Part shown: one piece after another, positions 1 to 9,638 of the stretch
How positions within the stretch are numbered: position 1 is the stretch's first letter
Layout of the letters: the number at the start of each line of letters is the position of its first letter
Assembly: GCA_022821845.1 (NCBI GenBank)
Contig: JAJECT010000024.1
Span: 102,193-166,192, forward strand
Length of the DNA stretch: 64,000 nucleotides
Origin: Rhodothermales bacterium
GTDB lineage: Bacteria; Bacteroidota; Rhodothermia; Rhodothermales; VXPQ01
Reading direction: 5' to 3'
Notes under the pieces: generated by a model
What the model was told of the DNA's origin: nothing
Database searches by the model: none
Seen by the model: the letters and a program-made list of their open reading frames with translations, nothing else
Program-made: the position numbers and the translations under genes

Positions 1-2010
1 CTCTTCGACGGCATCGCCATCGAACAGACCCGTCGCGCGCCGGGGTTTGCGCATCGCCTCACGTTCGTCGAGGGCGAGCCGGAAGCAGTCCTCATCACGG
101 AATACTTCGGCGAGAGCGACCAGGAACTGACCGCCCGGCTGAACGACCTTAAACAAACGCTTGCCCGCAACCATGCCGGGTACGCAGTCGCCCTCGCCCG
201 TACGCCGGAAGAAATCGCCAACGTATGGGCCGTCCGCAAGGAGGGCCTGGGCCTGATCATGGGCGTACAGGGAGAGCACAAACCCATCGCCTTTATCGAA
301 GACGCGTCCGTGCCGGTCGAGCATCTCGCCGAGTACGTAGCGTCGCTTCTGTCGCTTTTGCAGGGGACCCGCACCGTCCTGTACGCCCACGCCTCCGCCG
401 GCACCCTCCATATTCGCCCATTCATCAATACCAGGGACGCCGCGGACGTGGCGAAAATGCGCGACATTGCGCAAGGCTCCATGGAACTCGCCCGGCGATT
501 CGGCGGAACGATCTCCTCGGAGCACGGAGACGGACTCGCCCGCAGCGAATTCATCGAACCGCTGCTCGGCACGGACCTGTACCGGGTCTATCAGGAAACG
601 AAACGGCTCTTCGACCCCCGCGGATTGCTCAATCCGGGCAAGATCGTCGAGGCGCCGCCCATGACCGAAAACCTGCGCATCGGCCCGGGATACGAAACGC
701 TTCCGGTCGTCGAACGGCTCGATTTTTCCGATCAGGGCGGGTTCGCGCGGGCGGTCGAATTGTGCAACGGCAACGGCGCCTGCCGCAAACTCGACGCCGG
801 CGCGATGTGTCCTCCGTTCATGGTCACGCGCAACGAGCAGGACAATACGCGGGGGCGGGCCAACGCCCTGCGCGAAGCCCTCTCCGGCGGCCTCCCGCAG
901 GGGGCGCTGACGGGCAAACGAATGTACGAAGTGATGGACCTGTGCATTCAGTGCAAGGCATGCAAAACGGAATGTCCGTCGAACGTGGACATGGCCCGGA
1001 TCAAGTCCGAATGGCTGGGCATGTACTGGGAAAAACAGGCGCCGCCCTTGCGTACGCGGCTTCTTGCGCAGATGCCGCAGACGATCCGCCGAATGCCCGC
1101 AACCGCGGCCCGCCTCGCCAACAGACTGCAAGGCAACCGGAGCTTCCGGCGACTGCTCGAACGCGCCCTGGGGCTTTCCGCCCGCCGCGCACTGCCCTCG
1201 TTCGCCCCCGAACCGTTCACGCAATGGTTTGCCAAACAGGCGAAACAGGCGCAACAGGCGCCCCAACGCGCCCCGGCGAACGCCCCGCCCGTCCTGCTTT
1301 TCGTCGATACGTTCAACAACTGGAACCACCCCGAAACAGCCCGGGCCGCCGCGGAATTTCTGCGCCGGACCGGCTTCGCCGTACAGGTCGCTTCGGAAAC
1401 GCTTTGTTGCGGGCGCCCCCTCTTCACGAAAGGGTTTCTGGAGGCCGCGCGGCAGCAAGTCCGGCAAGCCGCCGACGCGCTGTATCCATGGGCCGAGCAG
1501 GGGCTTCCCGTGGTCGGCCTCGAACCCAGCTGCATCCTTACGTTCCGGGACGAAGCCCGCATCCTCTTGCCCGGCGACGCCCGCGTAGCCCGCCTCGCCG
1601 AACAGGTATTTACCTTCGAGGAATTTGTGATCGACCGGGCGGACGCCTTTGCCGCCGGCGCGGCGCAATGGACGGACGAAACCCGCGACGTACTCCTGCA
1701 CGAGCATTGCCACCAGAAAGCGCTAAAGGGCGCGGGCGCCACCGCAGCGTGCCTGGAATTGCCCCCGAACTACACGGTGCGCCCCGTCGATTCGGGATGC
1801 TGCGGCATGGCGGGCGCCTTCGGCTACGAAGCGGAGCATTACGATCTGTCCATCGCCATGGCGGAGCGGCGGCTTGCCCCGGCGGTCCGCAATGCGCCGC
1901 AAGACACGCTCATCGCCGCCGCAGGCGTTTCGTGCCGCGCCCAGATTTTCGATACCGCGAAGCGGCAGGCGCTGCATCCGGCGGAAATTCTGCTGGACGC
2001 GCTGCGGTAG
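1..2010 (+). CDS. FAD-linked oxidase / Fe-S (glycolate-oxidase type) fusion dehydrogenase, 5' truncated
   Basis: The open frame runs from base 1 to TAG at 2010, so the N-terminal FAD-binding part lies outside the window; 669 residues are visible. The first ~220 residues match the C-terminal half of FAD-linked 2-hydroxyacid oxidases. A first Fe-S cluster motif (CNGNGACRK...MCPPF) lies near residues 255-270 and a ferredoxin-like CIQCKACKTECP near 315. Two CCG-type cysteine-rich modules follow (LCCGRPL near 468, DSGCCGMAGAFGYE near 598). This is the GlcD-GlcF-like single-chain architecture, expected to oxidise D-lactate, glycolate or a related 2-hydroxyacid and pass electrons to the respiratory chain. 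The substrate cannot be told from sequence. It converges on the M1 peptidase gene with only 5 bases between the stops. Confidence 0.9.
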   Translation, partial: LFDGIAIEQTRRAPGFAHRLTFVEGEPEAVLITEYFGESDQELTARLNDLKQTLARNHAGYAVALARTPEEIANVWAVRKEGLGLIMGVQGEHKPIAFIEDASVPVEHLAEYVASLLSLLQGTRTVLYAHASAGTLHIRPFINTRDAADVAKMRDIAQGSMELARRFGGTISSEHGDGLARSEFIEPLLGTDLYRVYQETKRLFDPRGLLNPGKIVEAPPMTENLRIGPGYETLPVVERLDFSDQGGFARAVELCNGNGACRKLDAGAMCPPFMVTRNEQDNTRGRANALREALSGGLPQGALTGKRMYEVMDLCIQCKACKTECPSNVDMARIKSEWLGMYWEKQAPPLRTRLLAQMPQTIRRMPATAARLANRLQGNRSFRRLLERALGLSARRALPSFAPEPFTQWFAKQAKQAQQAPQRAPANAPPVLLFVDTFNNWNHPETARAAAEFLRRTGFAVQVASETLCCGRPLFTKGFLEAARQQVRQAADALYPWAEQGLPVVGLEPSCILTFRDEARILLPGDARVARLAEQVFTFEEFVIDRADAFAAGAAQWTDETRDVLLHEHCHQKALKGAGATAACLELPPNYTVRPVDSGCCGMAGAFGYEAEHYDLSIAMAERRLAPAVRNAPQDTLIAAAGVSCRAQIFDTAKRQALHPAEILLDALR

Positions 2011-2015
2011 AAAAA

Positions 2016-4022
2016 TTACTCGCCCGCCTCCTCGAAAGGCCAACTATTGTTCGAACCGTCCACATCCGGCAACAGATTTTCCGGATCGATCACGACGCGC
2101 GCGACCGGGCTGTCCGTGGCCAGCGTAAACGAAGCGGTGGTAGCGCCATTCAGCCAGGCGGTAACGGGAATCCGCCTTCCGATCACCTCGCCGGACGCCA
2201 GTTCGATGGCAAGGAACACCGGCATGGGCGCCAACCCCTTGTCGCGCACCGTAATGGTCGTTTCGTTCCCTTCGGCGCGCACCGCCTCGATGGCCTGGTC
2301 AAGCGTCCAGGTTTCGTAATACCACGACCGCCAGAACCAGTCCAGGTCGCGCCCGGAAACCCGCTCGAACGTATTGAACAAGTCCCACGGGTACGGATGC
2401 TTGTACGCCCACTCGGCAATGAACGCGCGGGTGGCCTCGTAGAACGTCTCGTCGCCCAGCACGGCGCGCAAGGCCGCCAGCATCGCAGCGGGCTTCATAT
2501 AGGAAGCGACCGTGAACGCGACAGACGTAGCGTGGTAGCCCGAAGGCTGCATGATGGCCCCCTCGCGGCCCTGCCGGGCTACCGAAACATAGATTTGCTG
2601 ATCCGGAAAATGATGGTCCAGGCCCGGGTGGTAGTCCATGCGGGCGTCGTTCTCGTGGAAGGTGGCAAACCCCTCGTCCATCCAGCTGAATCGCCGTTCG
2701 TTCGCGCCAACAATCATCGGAATCCACATATGGGCCAGTTCGTGGGCCGTCACATTATACAATGCGCTGTCGCCGCGCGCAGTATAATCCCCCATCAGGG
2801 TCATCATGGGATATTCCATGCCTCCGCCCATGATCTCCGCCCCCTCTACGGCCGTCATGTGGGGCCACGGGTACGCAAAACCGGTGTTTCGGGAATGGTA
2901 CCGGATGGCATGCTGCTGATACGCCGTCACGTTCGCCCAAAGCGGGGCCGCCTCGCGATAGAACGTGTTGATCCGGGTAAAATCCTCTTCGCCGTCGCCG
3001 TCGCGGTCGCCTGTGGACGTACGACCCGCCTCCCAGATGGATTCCTTCGTCGCGGCAAAGGCCACGTCGCGCACATTGTCCGCCGCGAAACGCCACCGCA
3101 ACAAACCATCTTCCGTTACGGCCGTCCCCGCCTCTGCGAAGTCGTCGGGGCCGATCACCTGCACGAGGCTATCGCTCTCCCACGCCGCCTCGAGCCGGTC
3201 CAGAATGGCCGGCGCCAGCGTTTCTTCGGGGTTCTGCAAGGCGCCGGTAGCGCTTACGATCCATCCCTCCGGAATCTCCACCGTAAGGTCGTAATCGGCG
3301 AAACCGTGATAAAACTCGGATACGCCCGTAAAGTCCTCGGTGTGCCAACCCGCCACGTCGTCGTACACCGCCATAACCGGATACCAGTAGGCAAGAAAAA
3401 GCAGGTTGTCCCCGCCGCGTCCCATGCGCCCTCCCGCGCCGGCCTGCGGAATGTTGAAATGCCATTCGATATCGATGGTCGCCGTTTCTCCCGACGCGAT
3501 CGGTTGCGGCAACGTCACCATCATATTGGTCCCGCCGATCTGGAAATTCGGCCCTTCGGGAACGGGCCCAAGCGGAAGCTCCTGGCCCTGCGCCGCCACG
3601 CGGCGGATCGCCATGCCCCCGGTCACTTCCGCCGCCTCGGCCCGGCGGACCCCCGGCGCATGAAAATTCTGCGCAATCTCCAGGTACAGCCGGGAAAGCG
3701 TGTCCGGCGAACGGTTCGTATACGTAATGGAGCCGCTCCCGTCCAGCAAGCCGGTTACCGGAAAGACGCGGGCGGTCAGCGCGTATTGCGTTTCCTGCGT
3801 CCAGTAATTCAGGCCAGGCTCGCCCGTCGCGGAACGCGTTCCCCGGAGGATCGCCTGCCGATACGGGTCGGGCGGGGTAATCTCCCAGGGAATGGGCCGA
3901 TTGGCGACCTGTTCGATATGGGTGGTTTGCGCTACGCCCACCATATTGGCCGGGGCGCACCCGGCGAGCGCCACAGCCCCAAACGCTGCAAAACACCGAG
4001 CAAACAGAAAACGAAAAGTCAT
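2016..4022 (-). CDS. M1-family zinc aminopeptidase, lipoprotein-like
   Basis: 668 residues from the start at 4022, chosen because it gives an N-terminal hydrophobic segment ending in a lipobox-like ALAGCAP, so the product is probably a membrane-anchored periplasmic or surface lipoprotein. The catalytic region carries GGGMEYP (the substrate-binding GAMEN-type loop) and, near residue 427, HELAHMW followed 18 residues later by the zinc-ligand Glu in the WMDEGFATF stretch, the gluzincin HEXXH-E signature. Expected role is removal of N-terminal residues from peptides outside the cytoplasm. It lies 47 bases downstream of the C-terminal processing protease gene in the same direction, so the two probably share a transcript. 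The open frame extends further upstream, but that part overlaps the protease gene and has no M1 similarity. Confidence 0.92.
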   Translation of the reverse strand: MTFRFLFARCFAAFGAVALAGCAPANMVGVAQTTHIEQVANRPIPWEITPPDPYRQAILRGTRSATGEPGLNYWTQETQYALTARVFPVTGLLDGSGSITYTNRSPDTLSRLYLEIAQNFHAPGVRRAEAAEVTGGMAIRRVAAQGQELPLGPVPEGPNFQIGGTNMMVTLPQPIASGETATIDIEWHFNIPQAGAGGRMGRGGDNLLFLAYWYPVMAVYDDVAGWHTEDFTGVSEFYHGFADYDLTVEIPEGWIVSATGALQNPEETLAPAILDRLEAAWESDSLVQVIGPDDFAEAGTAVTEDGLLRWRFAADNVRDVAFAATKESIWEAGRTSTGDRDGDGEEDFTRINTFYREAAPLWANVTAYQQHAIRYHSRNTGFAYPWPHMTAVEGAEIMGGGMEYPMMTLMGDYTARGDSALYNVTAHELAHMWIPMIVGANERRFSWMDEGFATFHENDARMDYHPGLDHHFPDQQIYVSVARQGREGAIMQPSGYHATSVAFTVASYMKPAAMLAALRAVLGDETFYEATRAFIAEWAYKHPYPWDLFNTFERVSGRDLDWFWRSWYYETWTLDQAIEAVRAEGNETTITVRDKGLAPMPVFLAIELASGEVIGRRIPVTAWLNGATTASFTLATDSPVARVVIDPENLLPDVDGSNNSWPFEEAGE

Positions 4023-4069
4023 GAAGAGGCGCTCCGGGGCGGGCTGCATAGGGACCACAGGAAAGTGCG

Positions 4070-5791
4070 CTATCGGCGGCCTGCCGGACGATCCGGTTCC
4101 TGCGGGAGCGATTCCGGCAAGGTCGCAAGGTGCTCGGCAAGCCCCCATAAACCCAGCGCGGCGTTCAATTCCGGGTCCACTTCCTTGTAGACGCCATACC
4201 AGGCCTTGTGTCCGAAGAATTCCTGTGCGATGCGTCCGCGCAGGTGCACTTCCAGCGTCCCCCGATGCGCTTGCAAGGCGTCCGCCATCGCCGTACGCGC
4301 GCTGTCCGCCTCCGCGGAAACCTCCATCAGCGAATCGTCCGCCTCGGGGTCGGCGGCAAACGCTACGAAAGCCGTCCACAGATCGTCGGAAACGTCGAAC
4401 GCAGAAGCGAATTCCTTTTCCCGGTCCCGCCACAGGTCGCGCAAGCGGCGTTCGTCCTCGCGGAACCATTTGCGGGCAAAGCGCCTGTCAAGGCCGCGTC
4501 CCAGCACCTGGCGGAGGGGCCCCAGCGTATCCGGCTTCACAATATAATCGGGGAGGATGCCGCCCCCGCCGAACACGTCGCGGCCATGGGCGGTTTTGTA
4601 GCGCAGCGAATCGGGAATGCTGTCCGAGTATTCGCCGGGACGATACGTCGCATCCTCGAGCGAAGCAAATTTCTCTTCGTAATAATCTTCCTGATCGCCG
4701 TCGTCGTACGGGGTCTGGATGAGTCGCCCCGAAGGCGTATAGTAGCGCGCAACCGTCATCTGGAGCACGCTCTCGTCCGGCAGAGCGAACTGGTGTTGCA
4801 CAAGCCCCTTGCCGAAGGTGCGTTGTCCCACGATCAGCGCGCGATCATGATCCTGCAAGGCGCCCGCCACAATTTCGCTGGCCGAGGCGGAATAGGCGTT
4901 CACCAGCACGATCACCGGCTCTTTTTCGAGAATGCCCGTGCGGCGGGTCCGATACGTGCTGGTGGTTTCCGGTCGGCGGCCCCGCGTGTACACCACGGTC
5001 TTGCGCCCGGGCACCATCTCGTCCACGATTTCTATGGCCTCGCTCATATACCCGCCCGTATTGGAGCGCAAATCCAGCACCAGCCGCTCCATGCCCTCGT
5101 CTTTCAGCGCGCGCGCGTGCTCTATGAATTCGTTATAGGTTTCCTGGGAGAAGCGCGAGACGCGAATGTACCCCGTCTCGTCGTCCACCATGTACGAGGC
5201 GTCTACCGTGTATAGCGGAATGGCGTCGCGGGTAAGCGTGAATTCGAGCGGCGCCCCCGCGCCGGGCCGCTGGATGGTAACGTCTACTTGCGTTCCGATT
5301 TCCCCCTTCAGCCTGGAAGTAACCTCGTCTTCCGACAAGCCGACCGCCGTGGAATCGTCGATGCGGACAATGCGGTCCCCCGCCATCAGGCCAGCCCGTT
5401 CGCTGGGACCGTCCCCAATGACAGACATCACCCGCACGGTGTCGTCGCGCAAATCGTCGTCGTTGCGGGCAATCTCGAACCAGATGCCGATGCCGCCGAA
5501 CGACCCCTGGAACCGTTCCTGCATATCCTGGGCATCCTCGGCGGAAACATACACCGAATGCGGGTCCAGATCGTCCAGCATGCTGCGGATCGCCTCCTCC
5601 GCCAGCGTCGCCGGATCGACGGGTTCCACATACTGCTTGTTGATGAGCAGAAACGCATCCTCGAGTTTGCGGAGTTGCGTAAGCGTATCCTCTCCGAACA
5701 ACGTGGACCGAACGGCGCCCCCAAGCAGTACGCCCGCCAGCAGCAGCGCCGCCGCGGGCAGGATCCGAAATCGTTTGGAAGAAGCGGGCAT
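4070..5791 (-). CDS. ctpA: S41 C-terminal processing peptidase (CtpA/Prc type)
   Basis: 573 residues. An N-terminal signal/anchor (residues ~8-28) precedes a tail-interacting region, a PDZ domain (about residues 85-170, with GIGIWFE and DGPSERAGLMAGD) and the S41 catalytic core. The nucleophile Ser sits in AYSASASEIVAG near residue 302 and the catalytic Lys in RTFGKGLVQ near 326, the Ser-Lys dyad of the family. It cleaves non-polar C-termini of periplasmic proteins. About 150 residues follow the catalytic domain, as is common in the CtpA-3 type of Bacteroidota. It is divergent from lemA, with 244 bases of shared upstream DNA, and is probably transcribed together with the M1 peptidase gene downstream. 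Confidence 0.93.
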   Translation of the reverse strand: MPASSKRFRILPAAALLLAGVLLGGAVRSTLFGEDTLTQLRKLEDAFLLINKQYVEPVDPATLAEEAIRSMLDDLDPHSVYVSAEDAQDMQERFQGSFGGIGIWFEIARNDDDLRDDTVRVMSVIGDGPSERAGLMAGDRIVRIDDSTAVGLSEDEVTSRLKGEIGTQVDVTIQRPGAGAPLEFTLTRDAIPLYTVDASYMVDDETGYIRVSRFSQETYNEFIEHARALKDEGMERLVLDLRSNTGGYMSEAIEIVDEMVPGRKTVVYTRGRRPETTSTYRTRRTGILEKEPVIVLVNAYSASASEIVAGALQDHDRALIVGQRTFGKGLVQHQFALPDESVLQMTVARYYTPSGRLIQTPYDDGDQEDYYEEKFASLEDATYRPGEYSDSIPDSLRYKTAHGRDVFGGGGILPDYIVKPDTLGPLRQVLGRGLDRRFARKWFREDERRLRDLWRDREKEFASAFDVSDDLWTAFVAFAADPEADDSLMEVSAEADSARTAMADALQAHRGTLEVHLRGRIAQEFFGHKAWYGVYKEVDPELNAALGLWGLAEHLATLPESLPQEPDRPAGRR

Positions 5792-6035
5792 CGTCTTCGA
5801 GCGCGAAAAAGCGTTTTAACCCTTAGCCAATTTTATTTACGAAATCATTCCGGTAAAGTGCCCGTTCGGGTCGGGAATTCATGCGAAAAGTGCCTCCGGG
5901 GAAGCGGGCGCCTGAAAATCCCCGCAACTCCGACGGCGCCTTGTCGTACCTTATGTTCGCGGGAACGCGCTGGCGTCCGCCGCCCTTGCTTCAGTCCCTC
6001 CTTCTTTCTCCATACGCTCAACAACGCTTGTAACG

Positions 6036-6638
6036 ATGCGCAGCAACGGAACGATCATCCTTCTCGTCGCGCTTCTGGTCGTGCTTTTCGGCGGATGCAT
6101 GGGATGCAACGCATACAACGGCATGGTGGGAAGCCAGGAAACCGTCGAGGCGTCCTGGGCCAATGTCGAAACGCAGTATCAGCGCCGCGCCGATCTGATT
6201 CCCAACCTCGTCGCCACGGTGCGCGGGGCCGCCGACTTCGAACAGGAAACGCTCCAGGCGGTTACCCAAGCGCGGGCCGAGGCCACCTCGATTCAGCTGA
6301 ACGTGGACGATCTCGAAGACCCGGCTCGCCTGCGCGCATTCGAAGCGGCCCAAAGCCGACTCAGCGGCGCGCTGGGCCGATTGCTCGCCGTTTCCGAGAA
6401 TTATCCGCAACTGCGCGCCACGGAAGCGTTCCGGGATTTGCAGGCGCAGCTCGAAGGCACCGAAAACCGGATCACCGTAGCCCGGCGCGACTACAACGAA
6501 TCGGTTCGGGGCTACAATACGCAGATACGCCGCTTCCCCGCCGCGATCTTCGCCGCGATCTTCGGGTTCGAACGCCGTACGCCCTTCGAGGCGGAAGCCG
6601 GGGCCGAAGAAGCCCCCACCGTCGATTTTTCCTCTTGA
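6036..6638 (+). CDS. lemA: LemA family protein
   Basis: 200 residues. A single N-terminal membrane segment with a cysteine-rich end (GGCMGCNAYN) is followed by the LemA helical domain; VEASWANVETQYQRRADLIPNLV is the family hallmark, with the usual FR-L---EN-I--AR-DYNE motif near residues 128-156. LemA proteins are membrane-anchored helical bundles of unsettled function, almost always paired with a TPM-domain protein, as here. The next gene begins 20 bases after the stop, so the two form an operon. Confidence 0.93.
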   Translation: MRSNGTIILLVALLVVLFGGCMGCNAYNGMVGSQETVEASWANVETQYQRRADLIPNLVATVRGAADFEQETLQAVTQARAEATSIQLNVDDLEDPARLRAFEAAQSRLSGALGRLLAVSENYPQLRATEAFRDLQAQLEGTENRITVARRDYNESVRGYNTQIRRFPAAIFAAIFGFERRTPFEAEAGAEEAPTVDFSS

Positions 6639-6658
6639 CAACGACCCTCGGATACCCA

Positions 6659-7540
6659 ATGGGCAGGCAGGACGACGCGGGCGCAGCGACAAAAACGCGG
6701 GCAGGCCATGGGCCCCGCCGCTGGTCGCAATGGATTCGGGGCCGGTTGGCGCTGGTCGGACTATGCATTGCGGGCATGGCGGGATTGTGCTATCCAATGG
6801 CCGCATTCGCCCAGCAGAGCATAGACGTCATTCCTTCCGCCGGAAGCCTGGTGGCGGACGAGGCGAACTTGCTTACCCCCTCCGAAGAGCGGCGACTCGC
6901 CGAAAAACTGACGGCGTACGCAGACACGACCTCCACGCAAATCGTGGTCGTTACGATTCCGTCGCTCGAAGGCGTTCCGGCGGCGGAATATGCGTTGGCC
7001 CTGGGCCGCGCATGGGGCGTAGGGCAAGAAGGCAAGAATAACGGCGTCGTGGTCCTCGTGTCCCGCGACGACCGCGAAGCGCGCATCGAAACGGGATACG
7101 GCCTCGAAGGCGCGATTTCCGATGCGGTCGCCGCCCGCATCTATCGCAACGTCATGGTCCCGTATTTCCGCGAAGGACGGTTCTACGAAGGACTTTCCGC
7201 GACGACGGACCTCTTGATCGCCGCGGCGGCGGGCGAATATACGGCCGAGCGGACACAGGCGCGCCGCGCCGCGCCCCCCATCGATCCGTCCACGCTCTTC
7301 ACGCTAATCATCGTAATCTGGTTCGTTGTTGCGACCATCCGGCGGCGCCGGGGCGGAAACGACGGGGGCAAACGCTATCGCCGCCATGCGCACGGCCCCC
7401 ATTTCATTGTCTGGGGAGGCGGGTTCGGCGGCAGCGGGGGAGGATTCGGAGGCGGACTGGGCGGCGGCGGGCTGGGCGGAGGTTTCGGCGGATTCGGCGG
7501 GGGCGGGTTCGGCGGCGGCGGCGCAGGCGGCGGATGGTAA
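6659..7540 (+). CDS. TPM-domain (YgcG-type) membrane protein
   Basis: 293 residues from the ATG at 6659. An N-terminal hydrophobic signal ends near AAFAQQ; the TPM domain follows (LTPSEERRLAEKL, IVVVTIPSLEG, WGVGQEGKNNGVVVLVS, RIETGYGLEGAISD). A membrane segment (TLFTLIIVIWFVVATI) leads to a basic stretch and a glycine-rich tail of about 40 residues, typical of the family. TPM proteins are exported, membrane-held proteins often found beside LemA; phosphatase-like or photosystem-repair roles are known only for distant plant members. The reading frame is open far upstream, but that DNA is the lemA gene in another frame. Confidence 0.92.
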   Translation: MGRQDDAGAATKTRAGHGPRRWSQWIRGRLALVGLCIAGMAGLCYPMAAFAQQSIDVIPSAGSLVADEANLLTPSEERRLAEKLTAYADTTSTQIVVVTIPSLEGVPAAEYALALGRAWGVGQEGKNNGVVVLVSRDDREARIETGYGLEGAISDAVAARIYRNVMVPYFREGRFYEGLSATTDLLIAAAAGEYTAERTQARRAAPPIDPSTLFTLIIVIWFVVATIRRRRGGNDGGKRYRRHAHGPHFIVWGGGFGGSGGGFGGGLGGGGLGGGFGGFGGGGFGGGGAGGGW

Positions 7541-7585
7541 ACCTGCCCGAAGAATATTTCAGCGTATTCTTTATTCCCCGCTGCG

Positions 7586-7918
7586 ATGCAGAACGACCGG
7601 TTACAAGCGCTGCGCGCATTCCATGAAGAAGACCCGGACGACGCATTCGTCCGATTTGCGCTGGCGCAGGAATACCGCAAGCGAGGCAACGCCAAGGAGG
7701 CGCTTCGGTTTTTCGAGGGCCTGATTGCAGAAAATCCCGAGTATGTGGGCACATGGTACCACCTCGGAAAATTGTACGAGGAACTGGGCCGGAAACAGGA
7801 TGCCGTGCGAACCTGGCGCGAGGGCGTCGCCGTGGCCGGGCGGCAGCGCGACGCGCATGCGCAGGCCGAACTCCGGGACGCCCTGATGCAGATAGACGGA
7901 GCGGGGTTCGATGACTGA
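7586..7918 (+). CDS. Small TPR-repeat protein
   Basis: 110 residues. Two to three tetratricopeptide-like helix pairs are visible (FALAQEYRKRGNAKEALRFF and TWYHLGKLYEELGRKQDAV), with the small-residue positions of the TPR consensus. No signal peptide or catalytic motif is seen, so it is probably a cytoplasmic adaptor. Its stop overlaps the start of the CPBP protease gene by 8 bases, which implies translational coupling. It lies 45 bases after the TPM gene. Confidence 0.8.
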   Translation: MQNDRLQALRAFHEEDPDDAFVRFALAQEYRKRGNAKEALRFFEGLIAENPEYVGTWYHLGKLYEELGRKQDAVRTWREGVAVAGRQRDAHAQAELRDALMQIDGAGFDD

Positions 7919-8639
7919 GAACGTCTGGAGTCGATACCACTCGACCTCCCGCTCGGCTACGTACGGATTTCTGGCGGCGCTTCCGCTCCTGGTCCTGTAT
8001 GAACTGCTGATCGTTTTCGCAAACCGCAGCGCCGTGGCGCAGGTACGCGTTTCGTCCGAAATGTGGCTCAAGCAGTTGTTGCTGGTGGTCGGGGATCACG
8101 GCCTGATCGCGTTTGGCGGCGCCATACTGGTTGCGGGGATCGCCGTATTCTGGCGCGACCGCAAGAAAAATATCCCGTTCCGCCCCCGCTATTTTCTGTG
8201 GATGCTGCTCGAAAGCGCCGCGTACGCCGTCGTGATCGCGCTCCTCGTCGCGAACCTGGTGCAGGCGATTCTGCCCATGCTGGCCCAGGCTGCCCCCATC
8301 GAAGGACTGGCCATGAAACTGGCTCTTTCGGTCGGGGCGGGCCTGTACGAGGAACTGCTGTTTCGGGTGCTGCTGGTCGGCATGCTATTCTGGGCGCTGC
8401 GCCGGATCATGGGCAGCCGGGCGCTGGCCTACGCCATAGCAGCGCTCGTCGGGGCCTTTCTTTTCAGCCTGATGCACTACATAGGCCCGCTGGGAGATCC
8501 ATTCCAGCCGGGTTCGTTCCTGTTCCGAATGTTTTTCGGACTGGCGCTGAATGTCGTGTTCCTCTGGCGGGGATTCGGCGTCGCGGCTTGGACGCACGCC
8601 CTCTACGACGTCATGGTGCTGGTCCTGCTGGACGGATAA
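7911..8639 (+). CDS. CPBP-family intramembrane metalloprotease (CAAX protease/Abi type)
   Basis: 242 residues with about six to seven hydrophobic segments. The CPBP signature is present: a Glu-Glu pair in AGLYEELLFRVLL, a histidine in FSLMHYIG and a late histidine in WTHALYDVM, the residues thought to bind zinc in Rce1-type proteases. The substrate is unknown; family members act in prenyl-protein processing, bacteriocin immunity or membrane-protein cleavage. It is translationally coupled to the TPR gene just upstream. Confidence 0.9.
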   Translation: MTENVWSRYHSTSRSATYGFLAALPLLVLYELLIVFANRSAVAQVRVSSEMWLKQLLLVVGDHGLIAFGGAILVAGIAVFWRDRKKNIPFRPRYFLWMLLESAAYAVVIALLVANLVQAILPMLAQAAPIEGLAMKLALSVGAGLYEELLFRVLLVGMLFWALRRIMGSRALAYAIAALVGAFLFSLMHYIGPLGDPFQPGSFLFRMFFGLALNVVFLWRGFGVAAWTHALYDVMVLVLLDG

Positions 8640-8846
8640 GGGACGTCGCGCAGCCCTCTATTTGCCGGAGCCGAAAAAAAAGCGAAGCGCGAGGGTATAT
8701 TCGCCGGATTTTTGTGTCTATAGGGGGAAATTGCGCTTGGTGCGCAGACCAGCGCGCGCAGAACCGTTTCCGGGATCCGAGCGACCCGGTCACGGTTCAA
8801 AAAAGCGCAGGTCAACCTATCGTCCATAAGCCGGAGGCAAAACGCC

Positions 8847-9032
8847 ATGTTCAAAAAGCCGACCAAAACCCCCGACAACCTTGAGGAACTGTTGCGGGAA
8901 GCAGCGAAGAAGAAGATGACCCTGGAGGAAAGGAGAGAGCAAAGGGTTTCGTTCGTTATGGGAATGCTACCCGTGGACAGTCCCTTGACAAAAGACGAGG
9001 TACGAAAAATGCTGAATAAAACCTGCTTGTAA
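8847..9032 (+). CDS. Short protein paired with Fic, putative antitoxin or regulator
   Basis: 61 residues, rich in Lys and Glu, with EERREQRVSFVMGML in the middle. A similar EE-R--QR-SF--G pattern is, to my recollection, found in short proteins encoded next to Fic genes, some of which act as antitoxins. The start is supported by GGAGG 11 bases upstream. The Fic gene begins 3 bases after this stop. Antitoxin function is inferred from position and motif only. Confidence 0.65.
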   Translation: MFKKPTKTPDNLEELLREAAKKKMTLEERREQRVSFVMGMLPVDSPLTKDEVRKMLNKTCL

Positions 9033-9035
9033 ACG

Positions 9036-9638
9036 ATGGATTTATTCGAACTCTTTGGCGATGAACAGCATCCGGCCTATCAGAAACTGTCTGTGGCGAA
9101 CGGAAACAGGCATTACAGTTTTTTAGAATCCATGGCGACCACGGCCCTGGAAGTCGAACGGCCTATGCTGTTTCAATCCATCATCAAGGCGCTCAATTTT
9201 CATGCAATTGTCGGCTTGCATCACTCGGCGGGCAAATATCGCTCGCATCCAGTCGAGGTAGGAAAATACAAACCGCCAGCACATTACAGCGTTCCTCCGC
9301 TCATGGACGACTTTGTGAATCTGGTGAATCGGTACTGGGAAACCACCGATCTTTTTTTCCTTGCTGCATTCGCGCTATGGCGCATTAATAATATCCACCC
9401 CTTTGTAAATGGCAATGGCCGGACGGCAAGGGCCGTTTGCTATTTTATTCTCTGCGTGAAATCCGGAGGATTGTTACCGGGCGACACCATCCTCCCCGAA
9501 GTGCTCAGAACCGAGCCTAATCGAACGCGATACGTCCGGGCCCTGCAACGCGCGGATCAAGGAGATGAAAATCACCTTGACGACTTGATCCAACTGATAC
9601 GCGAATTGCTGCACAAGCAAATAACCGAGCGCGCCTGA
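9036..9638 (+). CDS. Fic-domain AMP-transferase-like protein
   Basis: 200 residues. The complete catalytic motif HPFVNGNGRTAR lies near residues 127-138, with the catalytic His and the phosphate-binding GNGR, so it should be an active nucleotidyl (usually AMP) transferase. The preceding LHHSAGKYR region is the flap that positions the target. No inhibitory (S/T)xxxE(G/N) helix is obvious inside the protein, which fits inhibition by a separate small partner, possibly the 61-residue protein encoded just upstream. The target is unknown. Confidence 0.88.
   Translation: MDLFELFGDEQHPAYQKLSVANGNRHYSFLESMATTALEVERPMLFQSIIKALNFHAIVGLHHSAGKYRSHPVEVGKYKPPAHYSVPPLMDDFVNLVNRYWETTDLFFLAAFALWRINNIHPFVNGNGRTARAVCYFILCVKSGGLLPGDTILPEVLRTEPNRTRYVRALQRADQGDENHLDDLIQLIRELLHKQITERA

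Noticed and set aside
225..4190. A 1321-codon open frame on the plus strand
   Set aside because: It overlaps the dehydrogenase in another frame and runs antisense to the M1 peptidase; the translation is Arg/Pro/Gly-rich shadow sequence from GC-rich DNA.
5288..6658. Upstream extension of the TPM-domain frame
   Set aside because: This part is antisense to ctpA and out of frame with lemA; the protein similarity begins only after 6659.
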